64,000 bases of DNA from Mercenaria mercenaria (Eukaryota > Mollusca > Bivalvia > Venerida > Veneridae). Below, in pieces: positions 1-11,190 of the stretch; positions within the stretch are counted from its first letter, which is position 1, and each line of letters begins with the position of its first letter. Location: assembly GCF_021730395.1 (NCBI RefSeq), contig NC_069371.1, positions 67,858,001 through 67,922,000 on the forward strand, read 5' to 3'. The position numbers and the translations under genes were made by a program. The notes beneath the pieces are model-generated. The model saw nothing but the letters and a program-made list of their open reading frames with translations. It did no database searches and was not told where the DNA came from.

Positions 1-471
1 TCGATCGAGCATAAATTTCTAGCAAGAAAATAATTCAGACATAGATTCGTCTATAAAGTCGTAAGGTGGTGTGCGCAAGGCATATCTAGTCCAGTCTATT
101 TAAAGGATAATGTCCCGCCAAATACTAAATTTCATGGGATTCACGGCTAAGCCGTGAGCTATGACTATTGTCATTTTCACGGGATTCACGATATAGCCGG
201 GGAATCTAACTACTTTGGCGCGGATTTAAATTGACAATTTGAGGCCCATTATAGTGGTTTTGGGGATAAAAACATAAATTACTGAAGTTTATAAAATATC
301 AACTTTCTTATTACTGAACAGAATTTAATGAAATTTACATGGAAATTTAAGTTATGAAATACAGAAAAACATGAGAGGTATTTCATGCGTGAAATCTGAC
401 ATTTACCTCAATAACTCAAAAATTTACAAAAAGATGATGCAATACCTGCATTTACACTACATATAAAATAA
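1..471. other. Non-coding, no gene seen
   Basis: No open frame with recognisable content. A short hairpin (CACGGCTAAGCCGTG near 140) is the only structure noticed. The missing upstream part of the HSPA12-like gene at 472-754 is not recognisable here. Confidence 0.5.
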
Positions 472-754
472 GGCCCGTATGTCAATTTGTGACACAGGCA
501 AAACTCAGGTAGCCCACTCATTCAACACAGCTAAGAGCTCTTCAGTAGAGATATATAAATCTATCTCTGAACATCCGTCTTTCATAACAGATCCCGGATG
601 TGAAAAAGTTGGCGAGATCGACATTAGTGGCACTGCTGGAGAATCAACTAGAGTGGACATTATCATGAAATTTGGAGATACAGAATTGCATGTCGAAGCG
701 AAAGAGCAAGAAACCGGCAACAAAATATCGGCAAAGTTTAATTTTTTGCGATGA
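472..754 (+). CDS. HSPA12-like heat shock protein, C-terminal exon (partial)
   Basis: The C-terminal tail of an HSPA12-type member of the Hsp70 superfamily (ATP-binding chaperone-like proteins expanded in bivalves). The frame ends in FGDTELHVEAKE then KISAKFNFLR and a stop, closely matching the last exon of the HSPA12-like gene at 58251-58657 on the other strand (FGDTELHVTAKE, KASAKFNFLR). ITDPGCEKVGEID also fits the family. The family's CEDVFNVF-like stretch, which precedes this in the paralogue, is not present in frame: a stop lies just upstream, and the best acceptor is a weak ATAAG at 467-471. Either the exon is spliced from an upstream part outside the window or this is a detached 3' fragment. 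Family call firm; gene status and start uncertain. Confidence 0.6.
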
Positions 755-1294
755 AAAAAAAAAACAATGGCAACATCCATAGAATTTATCTACGAATTGC
801 AGTATTCGCGGAAAAGTCTATTTTCCTGAACATGAAATACAATGAAATATAACGAACTAATAAGACATATTTATCATACGTACTGTTTTAGGTTGGCGAT
901 TGCTTTACCGTTGTTATTTGTATTTGCTTTTATGTGTATGTTTCATCTCATGCTAACTATCAGTATAATTTTCGCCAAATAGAATACAAATACACGCTTT
1001 AGGAAGATAATTCTACCATTAGTTAAAAGTGTCACGCAGGCACTGACACTAGATAGTATTGTGTGATCATTCTAATATTATTTTTCGCAAAAACCTGTAT
1101 AATTCTTGTATTAATTAGGCAATGTTTTCAGGAACCTGAAAATGCCTGTCTTATATAATTTTGAAGTTGTAAACTAAAAAGCTGGAAAGGTTCAGTGTTT
1201 TATTTGGCGATGAAATTTTCTTTTATAAATAGTATAATATTGTAGCCAGTTCGCAAATTGATATTATATAGTGAGAAAATGATAAAACAACATT

Positions 1295-1298
<4 letters not shown>

Positions 1299-1345
<47 letters not shown>
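1299..1345. repeat. (AT)n microsatellite
   Basis: About 23 uninterrupted AT dinucleotides. Confidence 0.95.
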
Positions 1346-1349
<4 letters not shown>

Positions 1350-1522
1350 TCAATTTGTAAGGAATAAACAGCAGCAGACTTCTGTGTTTTACAATTATTT
1401 TAATTCTTCACTGCAAGCGCTTTCAATACATATATCTTTCTTACAAATTGAACTTTTATATATCCTTACAAATTGAACTTTTATATATTTTATACCTGCA
1501 CAAGGATTTTACTGACTTTTTT

Positions 1523-1542
1523 AATATATATATATATATATA

Positions 1543-1605
<63 letters not shown>
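1523..1605. repeat. (TA)n compound microsatellite
   Basis: Three TA runs separated by two short TTTT interruptions, together about 80 bp. Confidence 0.95.
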
Positions 1606-1610
<5 letters not shown>

Positions 1611-2775
1611 GATGGGAAAAAACGTGATACATATACTGATATTTGATCTGCCTACAAATTGCTAACAAATATACCAATTTAATGTGTGTTATTATTGTTT
1701 ACGATGTTTGTTACCCTTTTTTATTTGCAAATGCTAAGTTCATAAAGTGTTAACTTGATCACATTTGAGTTTACAATCTAAATTGATAAGAGAATCCATG
1801 TTTCATGATAATTTGAAAATATTTATAAGCGTAGTGTATATTTAAAACATGTTCCAATGTAAACATGATAAAGTTACGATTCACCCGATAGATCATTTCT
1901 TAACTGGTTTATTTTTCTATTTTGGTCCCAATATAATATTACAACATTCATTAACTTAGGTTTTGATAGAGAGGTTTATACCGCTATCTTCGTTTCTTTT
2001 CAATATGATCAGCGTTAGTCATTTAAGTTAAGATTTTACAAATACTAACTGAATGTAATTTAAGTATGGATAAAGCACAAAGTTTGATGAAACAACAGGT
2101 GCAAAATATAGAAAATGTGACACCCTTATACAGGTAAACTTTAGTTCCATGATTTTCCTTAATCTTAAATTTACGTAGTCTATTGTATTACAAAATAATA
2201 ACTCTACCTCTGATTTTGAAATATGATCTTTATAAATGCGATATTCATTCATACAATCTTAAAATATTGATTTACTGTTAAATGGTATTATGCATAAATG
2301 TGTCAGTAAATCCGTTTTGTTTAACAATCACACTATTGTATTTCTACCTGACGGAATGTGTGACTGTTCTTTTGCTTTATGAATTGATGAATTTAAGGAA
2401 CCTAACCATGATTAGTTTTTTGTGTCTTTTTAAGCACCAGGAAAGTGTATGTCAATTTACTACCAAGTTATAATACAAATGCAATGAATATAACTGTCAA
2501 ATATAATTCCTGTATCTGACATTGAGAGACATTTTAGTAACACTTCACTGAGGAAGATTTGTATTATTTCCCAAATTCTATTTCGTTTGCTGTATAGTAA
2601 TATAATGTTAAATATAATAAGTTTCGAAATATTTTGTTACTGCCTTTTAAGATACTGTTGAAAGAAGAGCTGATAACTATCTTCTTGATTTCTTTGTATG
2701 AATCAAGATTAAATTTAATGTCGACAAATTATTGGCTATGTTAATACGTGTTTATTGAAAATATTAAATTTCAAG

Positions 2776-5700
2776 CAAAACGTTCTTCAAGACGCTAGCA
2801 GACGACTTTGGTTTAACAGAAAGCAGTGCAACTTTTCAAGTCATTGTTGATCGGTTTGATAGTCTCTGTGCCGTCACAAAAGCAATTAAAGATGTTGGGC
2901 TCACTAATTGCGGGCTTATATTTGGTAAGATCTTTACCCCAAAAATAATGTTTTGTATGAACCAAGATTCTTGCTCATCATTCGTAAAATATATCACACT
3001 TCGTTCTGTTTATCATCATGAAGGACTGTGTAAAAAGTCCAAAGTATTGTTTATCATAGTAAATATTGTATTATCCATGTGTTTGGAAATCATCCCAAGT
3101 TTGTTTGTATTTTTCTTAATTAATTTAATTATTATTGCTAATATATCTGATAAATTCTGAAATAAAAAAATAAAGAACATATTTCACAAGTGTTACTTCA
3201 AGCTCATCTTTTTAAGGAATAAAGGGGTTTAAAGTGGGTAAATTGTGTCAGATATTGTACAACAATATTAGTTATAGTTTCATTGCACGGTTTACAATCG
3301 TACTGTGTATAAAAATAGCTCTATCAAACCTCACTTGGATACTAGTTAGAAGGAAGACAGGTCCTTTTTTGTTTGTTTTAGTGTTCCATCAATAAGGTCA
3401 ATGTTACATACTATTAGGATAAATTCCCTATCTGATCCTTATACTGACATTTGCCTTCGAATAATACTTTCCTGATGTTTCTTTGTATCCGACAGAACTC
3501 GTCCTATCTACTGTCCTGATTCAGTGTCCGAAACTGGAACAGAAGGATTTTAGGTTATTGTTCCTTACTCTACTCAGGTATTATGGTATCAAACTTACAC
3601 CTTAAATTAACATTCTTACATTTTTCTTAAAACTGAATCATTATCCTATTTCAATAATTAACAAATCAAGTTTGAAATCCTTTTCGTCTCTCTGTACCAA
3701 TAAAGAATTTTTCTTTCTATCTTTTTCTTGACTTACTACATTATTTATCTAGGTATCACTCATGCCCAACCTGCTCTTCCAGCTAGCACACTCTGTGTCC
3801 AAATTAAAGAGTACATTCAATAGTGTTGCTGTTTCTTGTTTCTTTTGTTACTCTATATTTGTTCACTGCCATCACGCACACATATACACAATAATAATAG
3901 AACTCTTTCTATTATTTCTACTTTTTCACTTACTTGTACTAAAGTAAATCATATTTAGAAATCGAGTTTTTCTTATCAAGTAATTATTGTGTGCATATTT
4001 AAGGTATAGACTATACAAAAGAGAACATATATAGTGGGAAAAATACATTTGGTGGACGTAGTCTTCATCAAATATCCAAGCAGAGATCAAACCCCTATCA
4101 GGAGGTACGTTATCATCGCTAGCCATAATACAGTTTGTTTCGTATGCTTTTGAATCTTTTACAAAAGGTATGTATAAATACATTACTATAAAATTACTCC
4201 AATGTTAAAACATGAGGACAAAACAAAATTTTGTTTTATTTTGGTCAATATGTTACAACGAAAATGTGCTCAACAAATTTGAATTGGTCTAAATTTTTAA
4301 AAGTTTAATCAATCATTGACGTGCTCAATATACGAATGCCCAATTTTAAATGACGACACTATTTCCATTTATCGTTAAAACCTTTTTGTAAATATGAACA
4401 AAATACGCCCGTAGCAATATACCTGTCAAATTTTAGAAAGTATTCTGGTGTTATCTAGCGGAAACGAAATTGAAAACATGCACAGTCCATGTGCCTGCCA
4501 AGTCCGAGAATTGAAATTAAGCAGAAACATTTTTTCTACTAAAAATAACTTTGACCCACTAGGTGATATCCACTGCCAAGAAGTAAGTGTGTATCAATTT
4601 TGGCCGGCGTAGGTTAAATCATTCTTAAGGTAGCAGGGTACACTTTCGAATTTTGTTATAAAGAGAACATCGTGATTTTGGATGTCTGTAAATTAAGGTG
4701 AGAGATAATGATTATTAATTCTTTAGAAAATTTATACAGCCGATACATGTAAAATTCTGATGTCAGTTGGAAAACTAACTGCTGGTAGCTTTGTATGATC
4801 AATGAGACACCATTTCGCGGAAAAATTCAATTCACGGAAGGGTTCTGTGCTTGTTGATTGATACTCGGGAACGTTTTCGTTATTTTCCGAAAAAACGAGC
4901 TGGATGGGCCCCCATTCCGTTTATGTCCTGACGTTCAGTAAGGACTATTAAATCAAGAAATGCAATAAAATTGGACAGTGTTCTTGCAGCGGGATCATTG
5001 TAGACTGTTCAAAAGGTGCAAAATTGATGATTTTGGCACGCTATTTTTCATGGATGATGTAAACCTTTCGCTTTGATAACTTTCTTTATTCTTGTATGAG
5101 AATCCTGATCTTGCCATTAATTAAAAGCACAAAACATGCACGCAATTTATAAAATAGCCACCCAAATTTTGCTCATAGGAGAAGTGCAATAGTGCGACTC
5201 GCTACATGTAAGACCGTCCGTGCCAAAAATTTTCGCATCTAAGAGTACCTTGCTACCTTAAGTTATTGTGGGGAAATGAAATTGCAGACGGACGAACAGT
5301 TGCCCTGTATCAACATTTTACCTCCCTTTTGGTTATAAAAAGCTTTTTAATAAAAAAAATAAAGATATACATAGACAGGAGAAAGATTTGTTAATGTCAA
5401 ATATCATTGTCGTTTTTTTTCAAACTGTCTTTAAATTTTCAGGTGATATGTATTCTTGGGGAAACTCTTGAACCTTTGGATGACGACGGAATCATACCGT
5501 CATTTGGATTTGGCGGCAAAGATAATATGGAAAACAAGAGCATATTTCCTCTGAAAGGGGAGGTAAGATTGGGTTTCCTTAAGATTCTATGAATTACGAA
5601 AAATATCTTAACTTCATGTAAAATTCATACATTACAGCACTTTTTAACATTTCTTTCTCCTACTCGAGCTGCGGTGGCCTAATTGATAAGGCACCTGCCC

Positions 5701-7968
5701 AGCAATCGGAAGGTTGACTGTTTGAGTTCTGTCAGAGGCGGTACTTGTTACTTAAGAAAGACCGGTCTATGGGCCGCCAGGTAGTAAAATGATGGTACCG
5801 ATTGCCTATCTGCCTGGTGCCTGGCATTAAAAAATAGGAATCGGGAAGTAATGCTGTTTAATGTATGTAGGTGTCTCATAAGCCAACTCGCATGGCCCTT
5901 TCTGTAGGGGTGACACTATAATGAACAAACACTTTACTTTACTTTAATTACTTTCGTTATATATTAGCTGTATCACTCAGACCTGCATTTTGAGTAATTT
6001 CTGCATAGTTATCCAATGTTATTTCGAGTCATATTACATTCCCAGACAACAACTATCTACAGTGTGTGTTTCTGTATAATTCATAATAGGACAGGATAAT
6101 TTTTCCACATTCTGTATATTCATATTCATGAAACATATGGGATGCTTCTTTATATAGTATTTCATGCCTGCATGATATTTCTTAATAAATGATCCAGTCT
6201 GAGCTCCAGTTTAATAAACCAAATCAATTCTCAAATAGTTATCTGTATATGTTAACCATTCATAAATATATAGGAAGAGTATACGTAATCCACATAAACT
6301 CCTTCAGCAGGAAATCTGTTGTTATTAGATACTGAAAAGGTAAGATGTAAATTTGATTGTAATCCAAAGACACGAGATATTTCACAACCTGCCTCCAAGA
6401 AAGGCATTTCTGAAAACTTTTTAAGTACTGAAATATTTTATGTTTGTCTTCTGTCCTGTTTTCGAGCCCTAAATTTTGTTGCTCTTGTTGATCTTCCTTC
6501 TACAATGTCATTGAGTACATGCTAAATAAAATACAGTTCGTTAAGTTATCTTTTTGTATATACATACATTTATATTATATATAAATATTTACATGAGAGC
6601 CACTGTGGTATTCATTTTATGTCCAAGGGATTTACCGTGTGACGGTACCTTACCCTGAACCACGGACAGTAGTTGGAGTCAAGCACAGTTAGACTTCCAA
6701 TTTGTATTCTTCAACTGACCGTTTCAATTCGGTGCCCAAATACGTTCATTTTTCACTGTTTTGTCATTTTTGTGTATTCATGTATATTATACATTGTATA
6801 TAGTATTTTGTTTACATATTCTTTTCTCACATATTTATGCATATCATGGAGTTGCTTTTCTTTCCAAGGGACTTGTTATTCCTGATTGCATTTTTGTGTT
6901 TAACATTCCAGGGCAACTGTGACGGCTTTTTGGACGTACTTGAAACATACAACACTATCACGCCAACAATTGAGCTTGGTGGTCCTTCCAATTTTGCTCC
7001 ACTTATAGAAAATGCCATAAACATTGTGACTAGGACCAAACAGGTAAAGCTTAACGTACCTGTCAACCTTTTTATTGAAATACTCTAATATATTACAATT
7101 TAGAGCTTCGTTGCTAAAAACAACTAAATATATCAAAGCTTTCGAATCCCTTTGAGGCCTTTTACCTTGTTTCTATGTGAGCGTATGTTCTCCGTGACAA
7201 TTTGATAAAAGACATTGTGTTCGAAATCATACGGCCTCCACCTTTGATTTATGTGGATATGTTTGCGGAGAACAGGTTTGTACTGGTACCGAATCCAGGA
7301 ACACTGGTTAGGTTAACTACCCGCCGTTACATAACTGAAATACTGTTGAAAATGGCGTTAAATTTAAAACAAACAAAACTTTCTAACTGAACGTTGTTTC
7401 CTTTTCTGCGATTTAGTCGATGGTTTACCGATGGTGTACTCAAAGATAATTCAGTCTCAGTTACTAGTCTGTTGTACTTGCTCAGCTGCTGTTATGAATT
7501 GACAATTTAGAAAAATAAAAATATTCTGTTCTGTTCTATTCTATTAGCATAATAAACAGGCAGCTGACCAGCTTTTTTTCAAAAGTTAATCTTGTCCATT
7601 TAATTATTACAAGAATCTTTGCATAAAGTTACAACCAGTTTTGTTTTGATTTTCAGTACCACATTCTGGTGATTGTTGGTAACGGAAAGGTTGACAATGA
7701 AGAAGAAGCTATGGAAGCTATTGTGAAAGCGTCTAATTACCCATTGTCTATAGTTGTTATTGGTGTTGGTGATGGACCATGGAAAAATATGAACGATTTC
7801 GATGACAAACTCCCTCGCAGGGTGTTCGATAACTTTCAGTTTGTAGAATTCCATAAAATCAAATCTGAAGCGAGAAATCCGCATGCAGCCATTGCCTTAG
7901 CAACACTTATGGAGATTCCTGATCAATATACTGCAATACAAAAGCTGAAACTTTTTGACAACGTGTAA
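2776..7968 (+). CDS. Copine / RGLG-like VWA-domain protein (5 exons seen)
   Basis: Copine-domain protein of the kind found in copines and plant RGLG E3 ligases; a calcium- or metal-linked protein-interaction domain. Exons 2776-2924, 4004-4104, 5443-5562, 6912-7043 and 7657-7968 all have AG/GT borders and compatible phases, giving about 270 residues. Recognisable in order: DDFGLTESSATFQ, GIDYTKEN (MIDAS-like position), FGGRSLHQIS then NPYQE, GETLEPLDDDGIIPSFGFGG, LGGPSNFAPLIENAI, AIVKASNYPLSIVVIGVGDG, FDDKLPRRVFDNFQFVEF. It stops shortly after IPDQYTAIQKLKLFDNV; there are no C2 domains in front and no RING finger behind, unlike classical copines or plant RGLGs. MIDAS residues look altered (DYTKE for DxTxS; GNG where copines have an Asp-Gly turn). 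The 5' exon with the start codon was not found. Introns carry a TTAA transposon and two SINEs. Confidence 0.9.
2925..4003 (+). other. Copine-like gene intron
   Basis: GTAAGA donor at 2925 and AG acceptor at 4002-4003. AT-rich, no repeat family recognised. Confidence 0.8.
4629..5257. mobile_element. TTAA-flanked miniature DNA transposon
   Basis: Inverted ends GGTAGCAGGGTAC (left) and GTACCTTGCTACC (right), 12 of 13 matching, each immediately flanked by TTAA (4625-4628 and 5258-5261). TTAA duplication is typical of piggyBac and Kolobok transposons; which one is not decided. About 630 bp with no transposase frame, so non-autonomous. It sits in the copine-like gene intron (4105-5442). Confidence 0.75.
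5665..5945 (+). mobile_element. tRNA-derived SINE (family 1) in copine-like intron
   Basis: An A-box-like stretch (GTGGCCTAATTGATAAGGC) and a degenerate B-box (GGTTGACTGTTTGAGTTCT) lie about 35 bp apart, followed by an unrelated body and a tail of AACAAACACTTTACTTTAC type. Its body differs from the other SINEs of the window. It lies in the intron 5563-6911. Confidence 0.7.
7183..7379 (+). mobile_element. SINE fragment (family 2 body, no tRNA head)
   Basis: Carries the family-2 body (GTATGTTCTCCGTGAC, then GCGGAGAACAGGTTTGTACT, GGAACACTGGTTAGGTTAAC) and the tail AAACAAACAAAAC, but lacks the tRNA-like head. Moderately diverged from the copies at 27015 and 41335. It lies in the last copine-like intron (7044-7656). 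Confidence 0.8.
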
Positions 7969-10106
7969 TATTATGTCAGAATGAAGCCATATTTATTAGG
8001 AGGAGAAAGTGTGATGTCATTATCATCATTGTAAATATAAAGTTGAAAAGTTCTTGTCATATAGTGCTATGCTGATCTACGAAAAGAACGCCTATAACTT
8101 GATGAAAAGAACATGAAAACATTTAAGCAGTATGACCTCTGTGTCGTACACATGAATACATTCATTATGTTCGTTTTGTATATTTCATATGGTTTAAAGC
8201 CATTTTTCTGTTATATAGCGACCACTAGTTATAAAATGATATAAAAATTTAATTATTATTTATTAAATCATCACAGAGAGGCTTGTTTCGCCCGGTGAGT
8301 AAACTGGCAACTCTGTTTGACAGGCTTTGAATATACTCGTATACAAACAATCACAAAACTAGGATTTATAACCAGCCGTTTAATATATGAGCCTATCACC
8401 GTAATGGATTCATATTGTATGATATTATCAACACATAATTATTACCCTTATAATGCGTGTTTCCCTTAAATATCTCAGCTTTTTTTTTATTTTCTTCTTA
8501 GAAACTGTTCCTAAATCCGTAATAACTTTCAGCTTAGAACTGTATTAATTGAAATGCTTGCAACGAAGATTCCAGAATTCGCGAAGGTTCTACAAACACA
8601 AATTTAGGTCAGGTCATTTCATGTCAGGGAGTAGTTTCGAATTATGGCCCTTCGATTTCATGAATATTTCGAATACCTTTATTCAAAGTGTAATAATATT
8701 TATGTTTAGATTATTGAAAGTTAATTCTTAAAGAAATCAATCAGAGTGTACATACCTGAGCAATATATATATCAGATGCAAATATTTGGCTGCACCTAGA
8801 TCCTTACTTTTGTGGGTAGATATTTTTAAAGAAGCAACTTATGTTTTCTGTAGCAGAAGACATTGTCATAGACTCAGCTTTTTGCCTTATATTCATTGTA
8901 AGACAGACACTTTACCTAGCAGGGCTTTGCATCCTAAGGACTGATTTATGTAAACGTGGTCAAATTGTATTTAAGTACACAAATGAGTGTATAGCATGTG
9001 TTGACATGCCCAGATTTCCTTGATTTTATGGTGTGGCTTCCTATGTTTAAATGCCTATTAGTTCTAAAAGTGATCACAAAGGTTTTGATTAATAATGTCA
9101 TTTTGAAGCACACATTACTGTCATATCACAGAATTAAACACACGTGCTACTGCTTTTTATCTGATTTAATACAAGTGAAAATAGTTGAGTATTTGGGACG
9201 TGCTTCCGCTTCACTGCCACCTTCTAGTCATTTAAAGATAAACAAACTTAGTTTTGCCTCTTCAGTTTTCAGCGATTCCGAGTATTTATGCTTGCGAAAC
9301 GTCTGGGGGATCGGAAATTCCCATTTTTTTTTACCAGTGCATATATCCACGTAAAAAGTATTCTATCATTTCTTTATTTTCTTTATTCGGAAAACTTTTT
9401 AAACAGAAATAGTTACTTAACAGTGTGAGTCAAGATCTTTGCATTTATTTTCAAATCAGACAATCCCACATTTTGAATATTAGATACACAGTAATTTTTA
9501 AAACGATTTATATATTTTTTTTCACATAAATTGCATATATTTAACAATATCTTGGTTTGATCTTCCGATTCGTTGTCAGCTTGAATATATTTGTCAATAG
9601 ACCTCAGAGGACAACCTAGTTGACTATATTGGTCTACAGATCAAAAGAACCTCCTGGTTAACTACATTAGTCGACAGATATAAAAGGACCGCCTTGCTAA
9701 CTATATTACGGTAGTCGATAGATATGTTTAACCCACCTGGTTCACTGTATTGGTATAAAACAATCGTTTAATGTTACAAGTGTGTCGGAAAAGGACACAT
9801 GCATATGATTCTATTGACAGCAAGTAAAATCCCGCTACTAAGAAGAAGACCAATTAATTAAGAGATTTACGGACTGGTTAAACACGGAAAATGAGACGAG
9901 TGCAATCGAAGACATCGCCCCCATGGAACTTGACATGTACATTTCTAAGTCTGTCAGAAACACGAAAACTTAAAAAAACAGATTTTGAAAACTAGCGTCA
10001 GGAGTTGTACTTACTCCACTTGAGTAGTGCAACCAAACATAATGTATTAAAGACATTAATACACTCCAGAGCAGGGCAGTGCGTGCGTGCGTGCGTGTGT
10101 GTGTGT
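7969..10106. other. Intergenic, no gene seen
   Basis: 3' flank of the copine-like gene and AT-rich sequence. The open frames here (longest 118 codons at 8998-9354) show no protein features I recognise. A degenerate short tandem repeat lies at 9596-9770. Confidence 0.5.
9596..9770. repeat. Degenerate ~42 bp tandem repeat, about 4 units
   Basis: Variants of ACCTGGTTAACTATATT-GTCTACAGATATAAAA recur about four times with an irregular period near 42 bp. Confidence 0.5.
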
Positions 10107-10416
10107 TCGGGTTTAACGTCTTTTTCAACAATTTTTCAGTAGACGGTGTCTACTTGTAGCAGTGAGCACAATGCCCAACTTTATAGTACTGCCTCACTGG
10201 AATATCACGCCGTAGACACGTAGCATACCCCACCCAGTCACAATATACTGACACCGGGCTGACCAGTCCTAGCACTATCCTCTTAATGCCGAGCGCCAAG
10301 TGAGGAAGCTACTAGTACCAATTGTTTTACGTCTTTGATATGACGCGACCGGGGATCGAACCCACGACCTCCCGCACTCGAAGCGGACGCTCTACCACTA
10401 GGCTACCGAGGCGGTT
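10107..10416 (-). mobile_element. tRNA-derived SINE (family 3), minus strand
   Basis: Read on the minus strand it opens with a tRNA-like head (A box TAGCCTAGTGGTAGAGCG, B box GGTCGTGGGTTCGATCCC), runs through a body ending in GAAAAAGACGTTAAACC, and terminates in a GT/CA-type simple tail (10080-10106). The same 3' body is present at 63850-64000. Confidence 0.85.
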
Positions 10417-10501
10417 AGAGCAGGACAGGGAGGTGATAATCGACACGGAATTCATGATGGCCCATTTTCCGGGCCGATTATCACCTCCCGACCCGGCTCT
10501 G
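10417..10501. repeat. Hairpin (imperfect inverted repeat)
   Basis: GAGCAGGACAGGGAGGTGAT near 10417 is inverted as ATCACCTCCCGACCCGGCTC near 10480, with about 25 bp arms and a 30-35 bp loop. It lies between two SINEs. Confidence 0.7.
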
Positions 10502-10538
10502 TCGTGTATTAACCTCTCATTTATATGTTTGACTTTTT

Positions 10539-10798
10539 CGTTAGCTCATTAGGGAGAGCGCAGATCAACGCATCTTGGGGTCGTGAGTTCGAGCCCTGGG
10601 CGAGGCGTTTGTTCTCCGTAACGACTTGATAAAAGATATAGTGTCTGAATAGATTCATGTGGGGAAGTTGCATGGCAGTTACTTGCGGAGAACAGGTTTG
10701 TACTGTTACAGAATCCAGGAACGCTAGTCAGGTTAACTGCCCGTCGTTACATAACTGAAATGCTGTTGAAAAACGGTGTTTAAACCCAAAAAGACAAA
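10539..10798 (+). mobile_element. tRNA-derived SINE (family 2), diverged
   Basis: Head GTTAGCTCATTAGGGAGAGC and B box GGTCGTGAGTTCGAGCC, followed by the family-2 body (GTTCTCCGTAACGACTTGAT, GGAGAACAGGTTTGTACTG) and a tail AAACCCAAAAAGACAAAAC. Confidence 0.85.
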
Positions 10799-10825
10799 AC
10801 TGTTACATGTATCCGCTAGGCTATA

Positions 10826-10932
10826 TGTAATAGAAAGAGCATTGAAACTTGAGGGTAAACGAGTTGTACGAAGGGGCGTATCCCCCGAGTATAAATTGTT
10901 TACCCGAGAGTTTTAATGTTCTTTCTGTTTTG
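10826..10932. repeat. Hairpin (inverted repeat)
   Basis: AGAAAGAGCATTGAAACTTG and GGGTAAAC are inverted as GTTTACCC and AGTTTTAATGTTCTTTCT. Arms of about 30 bp. Confidence 0.65.
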
Positions 10933-11079
10933 TATCATAGCCATCCATATATGGTAGTTGTAGGCGGTCCACATTGCCATATACAGCAGTTCAGTGAGTA
11001 CTTAAAATCCTTGCTTTACAAATGTGTAAAGCCCAGGTAAAATAAACCAATGCTAGAGCAGAAAATCAATAAAATACAC

Positions 11080-11190
11080 TTTGCTGTCTACTTTTCCAAA
11101 CACGCTGGCACACTTTCCTATCTAACAGTGCGGTAACTAGCATGCCTGCACACTTTTAGTTACCGCACACTGTACTCAGAGTATACAAAT
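11080..11190. repeat. Short inverted repeat
   Basis: CAGTGCGGTAACTA is inverted as TAGTTACCGCACACTG within 60 bp. Confidence 0.6.

Larger units (their letters stand above)
755..2775. other. Intergenic / 5' region of copine-like gene
   Basis: No recognised coding exon. It holds two AT microsatellites (listed separately) and a short direct duplication (TTACAAATTGAACTTTTATA twice between 1441 and 1487). The missing first coding exon of the copine-like gene should lie here but I could not identify it. Confidence 0.5.

Noticed and set aside
8998-9354. 118-codon open frame as a gene
   Set aside because: No family resemblance, no supporting splice sites, and AT-rich composition expected by chance at this length.
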